Made by a program: the position numbers and the translations under genes
Assembly (NCBI GenBank): GCA_031430435.1
Contig: JANPBM010000073.1
Location: 20,836 to 84,835, forward strand
Origin: JANNVK01 sp031430435
GTDB lineage: Bacteria > Acidobacteriota > Blastocatellia > Pyrinomonadales > Pyrinomonadaceae
Direction: 5' to 3'
DNA length: 64,000 nt
In this document: one piece after another, positions 51,043 through 60,059 of the stretch
How the letters are laid out: every line of letters starts with the position of its first letter
How positions within the stretch are numbered: position 1 is the first letter of the stretch
The notes under the pieces: generated by a model
The model's database searches: none
Told to the model about the DNA's origin: nothing
The model's input: the letters and a program-made list of their open reading frames with translations, nothing else

Positions 51043-51786
51043 TTAAACAAAAATTAGTTTCACGCCTGCAATTATCAACCCGAAAGCTAAAACGCGACGC
51101 AAAGTTTGCGAATTAAAACGATAACTGCCAAAAGTTGCGCCAATTACGCCGCCGATAATTGCAACCGAAATCCAAAGCCAAACAGTTGTCGGCAAACTTA
51201 TTATGTTTGAATCTTTGCCCAAAAGCCAATTCCCAAAAAGCCCCGAAAAAGAATTTACCCAAATAAAAAGCGCTGAAATTCCTGCTGATTTTTTTGTTTC
51301 CGTCCAATTCATCAACAACAAAATCGGTGTTAAAAAGATTCCGCCGCCAATTCCGATTAAGCCCGATACAAAACCTAAAATTGCCCCGATTAAAAGACAA
51401 ACCCAAATTTTCGGCACGTTTGTTTCGCTGTCGGATTTCAAATTTATCGCCAAACGAATCGCCGCCATAATCAATGCAACGCCCAAAATTATTTTGTAAG
51501 TCGCGGTTGGTAATTTGATTATTCCGCCGACAAACGCCAACGGAATTGAACCGATTGCAAACGGCAAAAACACTTTCCAATCAAAATTCCCTGCTCGGTA
51601 AAATTGAATAAAGGCAATCATTGCCACAAATAGATTCAAAACTAAAGCCGTCGGCTTGGTAATTTCCGGTGCGACAGCAAACAAAGCCATCACCGCCAAA
51701 TAACCCGAAGCTCCGCCGTGTCCGACCGAAGAGTAGAGCATTGCAACCACGAAAATTGCTAAAATTACAACGAGTTGAGTTTCCAT
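51043..51786 (-). CDS. TauE/SafE-family sulfite exporter-like permease
   Basis: A 247-residue membrane protein with about seven to eight helices. The motif GHGGASGYLAVMALFAVAP at the start and GFVSGLIGIGGGIFLTPILLL in the middle are typical of the TauE/SafE family, which exports sulfoacetate, sulfite or similar anions. Its ATG overlaps the stop of the small membrane gene (TAATG). The real substrate cannot be derived. A link with the sulfur-handling genes near 20.5 kb is not supported by position. Confidence 0.9.
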   Translation of the reverse strand: METQLVVILAIFVVAMLYSSVGHGGASGYLAVMALFAVAPEITKPTALVLNLFVAMIAFIQFYRAGNFDWKVFLPFAIGSIPLAFVGGIIKLPTATYKIILGVALIMAAIRLAINLKSDSETNVPKIWVCLLIGAILGFVSGLIGIGGGIFLTPILLLMNWTETKKSAGISALFIWVNSFSGLFGNWLLGKDSNIISLPTTVWLWISVAIIGGVIGATFGSYRFNSQTLRRVLAFGLIIAGVKLIFV

Positions 51787-51947
51787 TATTTTTGCCGCGA
51801 CTTAAACGCTTTTGTGATTATAAATATACTGAAACCAATCACAATAAAACCCATCACGAAAAATAAAAACAGGTGAAAAACGCCACGCCAATTAAAGTTA
51901 CCGTTAAATAGTTCGCCGATTTGAAATAGAAAAAGTAAAAAACTCAT
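51786..51947 (-). CDS. Very small membrane protein
   Basis: A 53-residue protein. It starts MSFLLFLFQIGELFNG, has a hydrophobic helix (about 20-45, HLFLFFVMGFIVIGFSIFIIT) and a charged C-terminus (KAFKSRQK). It lies between the HslV-like gene (stop 6 bases upstream) and the TauE gene (1-base overlap), so it is likely translated as part of this operon. No family recognised. A start 10 codons upstream would overlap the HslV-like gene. Confidence 0.6.
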   Translation of the reverse strand: MSFLLFLFQIGELFNGNFNWRGVFHLFLFFVMGFIVIGFSIFIITKAFKSRQK

Positions 51948-51952
51948 ATTTA

Positions 51953-52522
51953 TTATTTCAGTTTGATTGTGTGACAAGTTAAAGGTAATGCTGATGCGTC
52001 ATCAAACTCGGTTCCTGCTGAAACGCCGGTTTTCGCAATGTCTTCGGCAGATTTTTCTTTGTCGTCGTAAATTGAAAACATCGCACCCAAAGCATATTCA
52101 GTTCCGCTTCCGTTTGCATAAAACTTCTTAAACTCTTGCACATATCGATATTCCGTCAATCCGAAAATTCCTTTTTCATTGACAATTAACATGTTTGTTT
52201 GAAATGTTTCAAATGATGCACTCTCTTCTTCGGTCTTAACAAAATACTTCTCCTTCATTTCTTTGTGCAAATCTAAGCCAAATTGAAAAATACCTTGAAT
52301 GTTTTGCAAACTAATTTTTCTTTTTGTTTTGGAAAGATAATGTTCCACGGCGGTTTGAGCACTCGCAGAACCGGAAAAACCGATAAAGTTTTCATTGAAT
52401 TTTACTATCTTTTCTGAATTGAAAATATATTCTGCGGATTCTTTTGTATGTCCGAACGTAGTCAAAGTGTCTGCCGCTATTGATGCAAATCCGTTTTTTC
52501 TGACTACTGCGATTGTGGTCAT
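51953..52522 (-). CDS. HslV/proteasome-beta-like Ntn hydrolase without an HslU partner
   Basis: A 189-residue protein of the Ntn-hydrolase fold. The N-terminus MTTIAVVRKNGFASIAADTL parallels HslV (TTI...GD), with Thr2 as the probable nucleophile after Met removal; NSEKIVKFNENFIGFSGSASAQTAVE resembles the HslV region with the catalytic Lys. The rest, including FANGSG-like FYANGSGTEYALGAMFSIYD, fits the late beta-strands. No hslU, arc or mpa ATPase gene is adjacent. AGGAGA 9 bases before ATG 52522 decides the start over the longer frame. It follows trmFO by 2 bases. Confidence 0.8.
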   Translation of the reverse strand: MTTIAVVRKNGFASIAADTLTTFGHTKESAEYIFNSEKIVKFNENFIGFSGSASAQTAVEHYLSKTKRKISLQNIQGIFQFGLDLHKEMKEKYFVKTEEESASFETFQTNMLIVNEKGIFGLTEYRYVQEFKKFYANGSGTEYALGAMFSIYDDKEKSAEDIAKTGVSAGTEFDDASALPLTCHTIKLK

Positions 52523-52524
52523 AA

Positions 52525-53841
52525 CTATATTTCTCCTAACCAATTATCCCAATCAACCAATGCCAAACCAACTTGAATTCCGTGTCGTTCACGTTTATTT
52601 CGATATTTTTTACGCAGTTCAACCGGCAGTTCTTGAATCAATGCAAACGTGATATTTACGGGTTGAAAATTCTTTGTTTCGGTGTTTGAAACGTATCGGC
52701 AAAGTGAGCCGATGGCGCCTGTCAGCGGTGCGGTAACAAGACTTTGCTCATTTATAAGTTTGACCGCATTGATACCCGCGAGCCAACCTGTGGCGACCGA
52801 TTCAACGTAACCTTCAACGCCCGTGATTTGCCCCGCAAAGAATAATTTCGGATTATTTTTAGTCTGCAAAGTCGCGTTTATAACCTTAGGCGAGTTAATA
52901 AAAGTGTTGCGGTGAATTTGTCCGTATTGTAAAAACTCGGCGTTTTCGAGTCCGGGAACAAGTTGCAAAACCCGCTTTTGTTCGCCGTATCGCAAATGGT
53001 TTTGAAAACCGACCAAACTATACGCATCAGCCATCAAATTTTCTTGCCGAAGTTGCACGGCGGCGTACGGTTCGCGTCCCGTCGCGGGCAGAGGCAAGCC
53101 GACGGGTTTCATACAACCGAAACGCAAAGTTGCCTCGCCGCGACGAGCGATTTCCTCGATCGGCAAACAGCTTTCAAACCATTTTGTTTCCTCAAATCGT
53201 TTGAGCGGAACCGAAATCGCGTTCGCCAATGCCGCATAAAAAATATCGTATTGCTCCTTATCAAACGGACAATTTATGTAATCGTCGCCGCCTTTGCCGT
53301 AACGCGCGGCTTTGAATGCAATCGACATATCAATCGAATCCGCCGCCACAATCGGAGCAATCGCGTCGTAAAAATAGAGCTGATCGTCGCCCGTAAGTTT
53401 CATTATTTCAACGGTTAATGCGTCGGATGTAAGCGGTCCGGTGGCGATGATCGAAACTTCGTCGGGCGGAATTTGCATAATTTCTTCGCGGATAATTTCG
53501 ATGTTCGGATGTTGTTCGATGCGTTCGGTAATATATTCGGAAAACTTTCCGCGATCGACCGAAAGTGCCGCGCCGGCGGGAACTTTGGTCGCGTGTGCGG
53601 CTTCCATTACCAACGATTTTCCGCGTCGTAATTCTTCCTTGAGCAAATACGGAGCAGAGCCGACTTCATCAGTTTTCAGCGAATTCGAGCAGACAATTTC
53701 CGCCAATTTATCGGTGCGATGTGCGGGCGTTTGCATCACGGGACGCATCTCAAAAAGTTTTACTTTGCAGTTTCGTTCGGCAATTTGCCACGCGGCTTCA
53801 ACGCCTGCCAAACCACCGCCGATGACGTTAATTTCTTTCAT
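52525..53841 (-). CDS. trmFO: Methylenetetrahydrofolate-tRNA-(uracil-5-)-methyltransferase TrmFO
   Basis: Flavoenzyme that methylates U54 of tRNA to ribothymidine using methylene-tetrahydrofolate and FADH2. The 438-residue protein, usual length, has the FAD motif NVIGGGLAGVEAAWQIAER, the SNSLKTDE block with a conserved Cys before it (IVCSNSL), MKPVGLPLP and AGQITGVEGYVESVATG. The open frame continues 52 codons upstream, but ATG 53841 begins the conserved N-terminus. It lies 4 bases after the HD-hydrolase gene and 2 before the HslV-like gene. Confidence 0.95.
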   Translation of the reverse strand: MKEINVIGGGLAGVEAAWQIAERNCKVKLFEMRPVMQTPAHRTDKLAEIVCSNSLKTDEVGSAPYLLKEELRRGKSLVMEAAHATKVPAGAALSVDRGKFSEYITERIEQHPNIEIIREEIMQIPPDEVSIIATGPLTSDALTVEIMKLTGDDQLYFYDAIAPIVAADSIDMSIAFKAARYGKGGDDYINCPFDKEQYDIFYAALANAISVPLKRFEETKWFESCLPIEEIARRGEATLRFGCMKPVGLPLPATGREPYAAVQLRQENLMADAYSLVGFQNHLRYGEQKRVLQLVPGLENAEFLQYGQIHRNTFINSPKVINATLQTKNNPKLFFAGQITGVEGYVESVATGWLAGINAVKLINEQSLVTAPLTGAIGSLCRYVSNTETKNFQPVNITFALIQELPVELRKKYRNKRERHGIQVGLALVDWDNWLGEI

Positions 53842-53845
53842 AAAT

Positions 53846-54499
53846 CTATGATAACGTTTTAATTTCGTTTGCCAAATTGAGCCGTGCCGGAGTTTCAAAA
53901 TCTTGGCGAATTTCTTCTGTAAAATAGATAATTTCGCGTTGTAAAAAATTTTCCAAAATCTTTCGGCGTGAGCGTTTATACAAAAACCAAGGCACAAATG
54001 AGTACTCTTTGCGAATCGCTTTTGAGTAGTTCAGATAAACATTTTCGTTCTGACCTAAAATCGCTAAGTCTAAATCTAAAAACAATTTACCGTCAAAATC
54101 TAAGCCGTTTGAATCGTGTTTTGCGGTTGCCGTAATCATTCGGTCGATTTTTTCTATCTTGTCTTTCGGCACATTTAATTCACTTAAAAATTCGACGGCA
54201 ATTTTCGCGCTTTCGCTCTCGTTATCAAACCGTTTCGTGTTGTAAATTACATCGTGAAACCAAATTGCGAGTTGAACACCTTCAAAATCCATAAACTTTT
54301 CTTGGTAATTTTCGGCGTGTGAAAGCAAGGCGTTGATGTGGCTTAAGCTATGATACGCTCTGTGTTTTTCGCTGTATTTCGTGAAAATAAATCCACATAT
54401 TCGGGCGATTGATTCCGGATTATCGGACAAATTTTGAAGCAGATTATTCAAATTTTCTGCTAACTTCGGTAATATATTTTTATCGGTTTGAAATATCAT
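53846..54499 (-). CDS. HD-superfamily metal-dependent phosphohydrolase
   Basis: A 217-residue protein of the predicted metal-dependent HD phosphohydrolase type. The motifs AYHSLSHINALLSHAE (His ligands), WFHDVIYNTKRFDNESES (HD motif) and ITATAKHD complete a metal site. Likely a phosphatase or phosphodiesterase of nucleotides; the substrate is unknown. It is 19 bases after the WD40 kinase gene and 4 bases before trmFO, hence in the same minus-strand run. Confidence 0.85.
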   Translation of the reverse strand: MIFQTDKNILPKLAENLNNLLQNLSDNPESIARICGFIFTKYSEKHRAYHSLSHINALLSHAENYQEKFMDFEGVQLAIWFHDVIYNTKRFDNESESAKIAVEFLSELNVPKDKIEKIDRMITATAKHDSNGLDFDGKLFLDLDLAILGQNENVYLNYSKAIRKEYSFVPWFLYKRSRRKILENFLQREIIYFTEEIRQDFETPARLNLANEIKTLS

Positions 54500-54518
54500 C
54501 TGTTTATATTTAAAGTTT

Positions 54519-57500
54519 TTAATTTGCGTTCCAAAAATTCAGTTTTCCGTTGTTATCAACACTCATTAAGGTTTTGCCGTTGTTTGAAAACCGAAGTTGA
54601 TTGATTTGTTTTTGATTTGCTCTGAACGCTAAAACCTGTCTGCCGGATTCAATATCCCAAAACCTGATAATGCCGACATCGCTGGCGGTTGCCAAGCGTT
54701 TTCCGTCGGGCGAAAACGCGGCGGCAAAAATCCCTGCACTCATTCCGGTCAATTCCTGCAGCAATTTTCCGTCTGAAATTCGCCAAATTCGTGCCGTATC
54801 GTCTGCCCCGACACCGACCAATAAGCTGCTGTCAGCCGAAAAACCGACATTATAAAGCGGCTTCAAATTTTCTTTGAACGTATAAATCTCGTTTCCGGTA
54901 TTCGCATCGAATATTTTCACGAGTTTATCTGTGCCGCCGCTTGCCAAATACTTGCCGTCGGGCGAAACCGACAAAGTTTTGGTAATTCCTTCGTGGGCTT
55001 TAACCGCGAAAATTTCCGTTAAATTTGCCGAATCAAACGCTTTGATAAAACCGTCTTCAAACACGGCAAATATTCGTTTTCCGTCAACCGCATATTTAAT
55101 CGAATAAATACTTTTTTCGGACAGACGACCACGCATTAACTCGTTACCGTTCAATAAATTAACCGTAGTTATAAAACCGTCGCGTTCTCCGAACACAATT
55201 TGATTTGCAGCGACTGAAACGTCTAAACAAAAAGCAGTTTTTTGACTTTTGCTTGACCAAATTTTTTGTTTATTCGTTAAATCATAGTTGGAAATTTCAC
55301 TGCTTGAAGAATACCAACCGATCATGGTTTTGGAGTCGTTTGTAAAAGCTCTGTTTGAATTTTCAAAGGCAATTGCGTTTGATTTGGAAACTTGTTCGGC
55401 GTTCCACAAATTAACGTTGAAATCGCCCGAAGCCGTCGCCAAAATCTTGCCGTCGGGCGAATACGCAAGTTCGTGAATTCCCGCAAAATGACCTTTCAAT
55501 TCATTCACGACTTCACCGCTTTGCACGTCGATAAATTTCACGGTTCTGTCCCAACTTCCCGTTGCCAAAATCTTGCCGTCAGGCGAATATGCGAGAGATT
55601 TCACGTTCACTTGATGATTCCGCAACACCTTGATAATACTCAGTTTATCCGAATCGAGAAATATAACTTCGCCGAAATAATTACCGATTGCCAACGTTTT
55701 TCCGAGCGGAGAAAATGCGACTTTCCAACCCGACAAAAACACATTTTTATCGGCAAATTGGGTTAAATTCGTGTTGATTTGTTTGTAGTTTTTTGTATCG
55801 ATAACCGACAATATTTCAAAACCGATAACGGCAAGTTTGTCGCCTGTTTTAGAAAAACTGACATCGTTAATTTCCGTACCTTTGTCATTTGTTTCAAAAT
55901 CGAACTTACGCAATTCTTCGCCTGTTTCCGCATTCCAAATCCGCACTGTTCCGTCCAAACTTCCGGTCGCAATCGTCTTTCCGTCGGGCGAAACGTCAAC
56001 TGCTCGAATTCGTTTGGTGTGTCCGCTCAAAGTCAGAATTTCTTTGCCTGTTTCAACTTCAAAAACTTTCACAAACGGATTGCTTGCGGAACTTGCGGCG
56101 ATTGCAATTCGTTTGCCGTCAGGGAAATATGCACATTTCCACGCACCTTTCATTTCGATATTAGGTAAGGTTGTTTCACCTTTTTCGATGTTCCAAGTTC
56201 GCACAAAATTATCGTTTGAAACGGTTGTTAAAAGTTTTCCGTCGGGCGAAAACTCCAAATTCCAAACCTCGTCTTGATGAATAAACGAAGCAACTTTGCT
56301 GTTCGGGTTAAGCAGAGTTTTTAAAAAATACCATTCAAAACCACGCAAATCTTCTTCGCCTTCCGACGGCATATATTTTTGCACTAATTCGTTGACACGG
56401 TTGAGGTTAGTGTTTTCATATTCGTTCGCACCCAAAATCATTTCCGCCGCGTATGCAGATTTTCGGTTTTCATTTGCAAGCATTTTCGCCGTATTAGTTT
56501 GCCAAAGCGAAGTTGCCAGCCAGCCGATCAGCAAAAACAAAATCAGGGTAAAAATAGCCGTTTCAATCTTATGACGGCGGATTGTTTTTTCCAGCCGATA
56601 AAAAAAAGTGTTCGGACGTGCCGAAACAGGCAAATTATTTAGATAATTTGAAATATCTTTTCTGAAATCTTCGGCGGAAAGATAACGTCTTGCAGGCGAT
56701 TTCGCCAAGGCTTTAAGGACAATCGCATCAATTTCGCTCTTTGAATCCGAAATATGAAACTTTGAATTTAAAGTTTTCGACGGCGGAATCGGATCGTTTT
56801 TCGTAATCATCCGCATAATTTCGTTAAGCGGTTTATCTTTGAAATCGTGCGGACGCGAACCGGTTAAAATCTCGTACAAAACAATGCCGAGCGAATAAAC
56901 ATCGCTTGCAATCGTGATATTTTCGCCGTTGATTTGTTCGGGCGAAGCGTATTCGGGCGTAAGAGCATTTCCGCTGAACGTGATATTCCCCGAAAAGTCG
57001 AAGTCATCTGTTTGCAATAGTTTAGCGATACCGAAATCAAGCAGTTTGACAGTTCCGTCTGATTTAACCAGTATATTTGTCGGCTTTAAATCGCGGTGAA
57101 CGATCAAATTTGAATGTGCGTAACCGACCGCTTTACACACATCTTGGAATAAAACCAGACGTTCGTTGACGCTTAATTTCTCGCAAAATTTGTTGAGCGA
57201 AACGCCGTTGACATATTCCATTACCAAAAAAGGCGTGCCGTTTTCGGTCGTTCCGCCGTCCAAAATTCGGGCAATATTCGGGTGTTCGAGACGTGCGAGA
57301 ATCTGCCGTTCGCGGCGAAAATTATCTTTATTTGCTTGCGAATTGGCAAACGGCGGAATTACTTTGATTGCTACTTCTTTTTTAAAATCGTCGATTCGAT
57401 TAGCAAGATAAACCGTTCCCATTCCGCCTTTGCCGAGTAGTTTTTGTATCTGATACGAGAATATTTTCGTACCGATCAAGTCGTCCGTCGGTTCTTCGTC

Positions 57501-57701
57501 CAACAGTTTTTTAACTGAGGTAAACGTCGGATTCTCGATAAAATCTTCGGTTTTATTCAGTGCGAAGATGAGTTTTTTGAGTTCGCCGCGAATTTCGTCG
57601 TCTTCGCATTTTTCGTCCAAAAATTTGGCTTGTTCTTCGGGCGAAGCGTCCAAGTATTCATCGAAAAGTGTATCAATTTTTTGCCAGATTTCAGTATTCA
57701 C
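54519..57701 (-). CDS. Receptor-type Ser/Thr kinase with WD40 repeats
   Basis: A 1060-residue kinase starting at GTG 57701. The kinase domain (about 83-355) has GKGGMGTVY (90-98), Lys113 in VAIKVI, HRDLKPTNI (202-210), DFG (222-224) and YASPEQI. A single transmembrane helix (about 381-400) is followed by an exported WD40 domain (about 470-1060) with many FSPDGKLLTTVSNDN- and YSPDGKILATGSWD-type repeats, enough for two propellers. It is in one operon with the ECF sigma factor 69 bases upstream, an arrangement common in Acidobacteriota. Extracytoplasmic sensing through the propeller is inference. Confidence 0.93.
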   Translation of the reverse strand: MNTEIWQKIDTLFDEYLDASPEEQAKFLDEKCEDDEIRGELKKLIFALNKTEDFIENPTFTSVKKLLDEEPTDDLIGTKIFSYQIQKLLGKGGMGTVYLANRIDDFKKEVAIKVIPPFANSQANKDNFRRERQILARLEHPNIARILDGGTTENGTPFLVMEYVNGVSLNKFCEKLSVNERLVLFQDVCKAVGYAHSNLIVHRDLKPTNILVKSDGTVKLLDFGIAKLLQTDDFDFSGNITFSGNALTPEYASPEQINGENITIASDVYSLGIVLYEILTGSRPHDFKDKPLNEIMRMITKNDPIPPSKTLNSKFHISDSKSEIDAIVLKALAKSPARRYLSAEDFRKDISNYLNNLPVSARPNTFFYRLEKTIRRHKIETAIFTLILFLLIGWLATSLWQTNTAKMLANENRKSAYAAEMILGANEYENTNLNRVNELVQKYMPSEGEEDLRGFEWYFLKTLLNPNSKVASFIHQDEVWNLEFSPDGKLLTTVSNDNFVRTWNIEKGETTLPNIEMKGAWKCAYFPDGKRIAIAASSASNPFVKVFEVETGKEILTLSGHTKRIRAVDVSPDGKTIATGSLDGTVRIWNAETGEELRKFDFETNDKGTEINDVSFSKTGDKLAVIGFEILSVIDTKNYKQINTNLTQFADKNVFLSGWKVAFSPLGKTLAIGNYFGEVIFLDSDKLSIIKVLRNHQVNVKSLAYSPDGKILATGSWDRTVKFIDVQSGEVVNELKGHFAGIHELAYSPDGKILATASGDFNVNLWNAEQVSKSNAIAFENSNRAFTNDSKTMIGWYSSSSEISNYDLTNKQKIWSSKSQKTAFCLDVSVAANQIVFGERDGFITTVNLLNGNELMRGRLSEKSIYSIKYAVDGKRIFAVFEDGFIKAFDSANLTEIFAVKAHEGITKTLSVSPDGKYLASGGTDKLVKIFDANTGNEIYTFKENLKPLYNVGFSADSSLLVGVGADDTARIWRISDGKLLQELTGMSAGIFAAAFSPDGKRLATASDVGIIRFWDIESGRQVLAFRANQKQINQLRFSNNGKTLMSVDNNGKLNFWNAN

Positions 57702-57770
57702 GTTTGGATTTGTTCATTTGCTCATTTATTCATTATTTTTTGGTTTTTCAATGAAAAATTAACAAATGAT

Positions 57771-58334
57771 TCAATTACTTAACTCGTTGTACAGCCACGC
57801 TTTAGCTTTCAGCCATTCGCGTTTGACGGTGATTTCGGAAACGCCGAGAACTTCGGCGGTTTCTTCGCTTGAGAGTCCGCCGAAGTATCGCAGTTCGACA
57901 ATTTTGCTTTTTCGTTCGTCGAATTTTGCCAAGCGGTTCAACGCATCGTCCAACGCCAAAAGATTTTCGCTCGGTTCGGGCGTAAAAAGTGCGACATCGT
58001 CGATATTAACTTTTTCCGCGCCGCTGCCGCGTTTTTGATAATTTTTTGCCCGGGCGTAATCAACCAAAAGGTTTCGCACAACCCGCGAAGCAACCGCAAA
58101 AAAGTGACTCCGACTCTGCCAGTCGGTACCGTTTTGGTCAACTAATTTTAAGTATGCTTCGTTGATAACATCGGTGGTTTGAAAGGTGTGTTCGGCTCGT
58201 TCTTTTGAGCGATAACGCTTGGCAATCAAGCGTAACTCGTTGTAAACAAACGGTAACATTTCTTCCAAAGCCGCATTGTTGCCGTCTCTCCAGTCGTGTA
58301 AATACTGCGTTATATTCGGGGTATTTTGCATCAT
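57771..58334 (-). CDS. ECF-type sigma factor (SigG-like, TIGR02999-like)
   Basis: A 187-residue sigma factor. Region 2 includes FVYNELRLIAKRYRSKERAEHTFQTTDVINEAYLKLVD and HFFAVASRVVRNLLVDYARAKNY; region 4 has IVELRYFGGLSSEETAEVLGVSEITVKREWLKAKAWL. This is the TIGR02999/Sigma70_ECF type. It is first in an operon with the WD40 kinase, so its activity is likely controlled by phosphorylation. A second ATG three bases downstream is equally good. It is the second ECF-kinase pair of the window. Confidence 0.93.
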   Translation of the reverse strand: MMQNTPNITQYLHDWRDGNNAALEEMLPFVYNELRLIAKRYRSKERAEHTFQTTDVINEAYLKLVDQNGTDWQSRSHFFAVASRVVRNLLVDYARAKNYQKRGSGAEKVNIDDVALFTPEPSENLLALDDALNRLAKFDERKSKIVELRYFGGLSSEETAEVLGVSEITVKREWLKAKAWLYNELSN

Positions 58335-58482
58335 TTTATTGTCGATATTTTCGATTATTCTAACATAAAATCTTTCAACGGCTTAGACGCGAGGCAAATT
58401 TATTTTTGCCCGATAAAAAAATTAAATTTATTTTGATACGGATCGTCGTTTTTTCTCGCTGTTATTTACAGAGGAGAATTTT

Positions 58483-59121
58483 ATGTACAAAAAATTATTT
58501 TTTATTGCTTTTTCAGCCGTGTGTTTATCGGGTTGCAACGGCAATTCGGCAACAAATACCAACACAAATATCAATGCGAACACAAACGCGCAAGCTGTGA
58601 GCGGAAACGTAAACATCAACGCAAATACTGCAAACGTTGCAAACACTGCGGTTAATACAAACGCGAACGCTGCAAAACCTGCGGTTGACAATTCACCTAA
58701 ACGAATGTCGTTCGGCAAAGGTCAAAATTGGGGAACGTCAAACATCACACTTCCCGCCGGCGGAACGCAAAGATTTATTGTTTCGGCAAAATCGGGGCAA
58801 ACAATGGATGTCGAAGTTTCATCAAAAGATACGTCGGTTAATTTAATCAAAGGAAAAGCCCAAACAACCGAAGATTTCGGCTATTTAAACGCAGAGTTGC
58901 AAGCAAACGGCGATTACGTTTTTGAAGTAAAAAATTCGACCAAAAAAGAAATTAAAACATCGGTCAAGGTTACAATCGAAGGCGGTGAACCTGTTGCAAA
59001 AGCAAAAGACGATAAAAAGAAAGATGCGGAATCAGAAATTGATGAATCCGATTCAACTGTTGCGGGCGATGAAGATGTTTTGCCGCCGCCAACTGAAACT
59101 CCAAAGAAAAAAGGAAACTAA
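58483..59121 (+). CDS. Asn/Thr/Ala-rich lipoprotein with beta-sandwich domain
   Basis: A 212-residue lipoprotein: signal sequence ending LSGCNGN (Cys 18), then an Asn-rich low-complexity stretch (TNTNINANTNA, NINANTANV) to about residue 68. The central domain (about 75-175) has GGTQRFIVSAKSGQTMDVEVSSKD and NGDYVFEVKNSTKKE, similar in pattern to pre-peptidase C-terminal (PPC) beta-sandwiches and to parts of the following genes. The tail is acidic, with Pro. GAGGAG 6 bases before the ATG. It stands first in a plus-strand run of small secreted proteins that ends near 61.8 kb. Confidence 0.8.
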   Translation: MYKKLFFIAFSAVCLSGCNGNSATNTNTNINANTNAQAVSGNVNINANTANVANTAVNTNANAAKPAVDNSPKRMSFGKGQNWGTSNITLPAGGTQRFIVSAKSGQTMDVEVSSKDTSVNLIKGKAQTTEDFGYLNAELQANGDYVFEVKNSTKKEIKTSVKVTIEGGEPVAKAKDDKKKDAESEIDESDSTVAGDEDVLPPPTETPKKKGN

Positions 59122-59125
59122 AACT

Positions 59126-59656
59126 ATGAACAAACTGTTTATTTTATTAACTTTAACACTTGCATTTGTTTTTACGGCAAATGCACAGGTTGCCAAAATG
59201 TCGAGCGTTTTTACAAATATGCAAACTGATTGTAAAGCTGAAACTAAGTCCGACGGCGACGAAGTTCCGTTTATTTGCAAAGCCGTCGGCGGATATCGCG
59301 TCAGAATTGTTCCCGCGGGTGCGTGGGCAGAAACCGTTGAAATAGTTGATGCGAAAGGCGAAACTGTGTCTTCGCTCGGCATGGTCGGCTATGGTTACAC
59401 AGCCGTGAAGAATCGTAAGATTGAATGGCGAATGGCAAACGGAAAACCTTTTGCGGTAATCTTTCGTGTCAACACATACGATTCGGAAAAAGCGAACGAA
59501 GCGGGCGACAGTCCTTTTCTAGCAAAATATAGAACAGGCGAAAAATTGCTCATTCGCGGATTAACGGGGTACAGTCAAATTGATTTTGAAATTGACGGTA
59601 AAGTAAAACTTGCCAACGCTTTGGCACAAAAAAAGGCGGACGAAAATTTTCAGTAA
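59126..59656 (+). CDS. Small secreted protein of the signal-peptide family, unknown
   Basis: A 176-residue exported protein, start ATG 59126, 4 bases after the lipoprotein stop. The signal peptide (FILLTLTLAFVFTANAQ at the end) is almost the same as those of the following genes. The mature part has two cysteines (MQTDCKAE and VPFICKAV) spaced for a disulfide and a beta-rich core (AETVEIVDAKGETVSSLGM). No known family recognised. An upstream open frame to 58985 overlaps the lipoprotein gene and is not used. Confidence 0.75.
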   Translation: MNKLFILLTLTLAFVFTANAQVAKMSSVFTNMQTDCKAETKSDGDEVPFICKAVGGYRVRIVPAGAWAETVEIVDAKGETVSSLGMVGYGYTAVKNRKIEWRMANGKPFAVIFRVNTYDSEKANEAGDSPFLAKYRTGEKLLIRGLTGYSQIDFEIDGKVKLANALAQKKADENFQ

Positions 59657-59665
59657 ATTAAAATT

Positions 59666-60055
59666 ATGCGTAAACTATTTATTTTATTAACTTTAACTAT
59701 CGCGTTTGCTTGTGTGGCGAATGCACAAACAAAAAAGCGAATCGGATTGCCCGAAGGTGCAGATTCGGTTCAAGCGAAAGGCAAAATTTCCGGCAAACAA
59801 TATGCGTTGTATGAAATTTTGGTGGAAAAAGGCGATACTTGGAGTGTCAAATTAAATTCAACCAATGATTTTATCGGTTACACGGTCAAAGAAGCGAAAG
59901 GAAATCGTTATGACTTTCTCGAAGAATCGCCTGTTTCGGGTTACTATATAATTCGTGTCGAACTTAATTCGACAGGTGCAAAGTCGAAAAAGATTGCGAA
60001 TTTCACGCTTGATATTAAGTTTGAGATGGAAGCAAGTAAGCCGATCAGTGAATAG
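59666..60055 (+). CDS. Small secreted protein of the signal-peptide family
   Basis: A 129-residue exported protein 9 bases after the gene before. The signal peptide (LFILLTLTIAFACVANAQ at the end) matches its neighbours. The mature protein reads GKISGKQYALYEILVEKGDTWSVKLNSTN ... GYYIIRVELNSTGAKSKKIANF, a PPC-like pattern of beta strands (turn Gly-Asp/Gln, later GYYxxxV). It is one of a run of paralogue-like genes. Role unknown. Confidence 0.75.
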   Translation: MRKLFILLTLTIAFACVANAQTKKRIGLPEGADSVQAKGKISGKQYALYEILVEKGDTWSVKLNSTNDFIGYTVKEAKGNRYDFLEESPVSGYYIIRVELNSTGAKSKKIANFTLDIKFEMEASKPISE

Positions 60056-60059
60056 AAAT

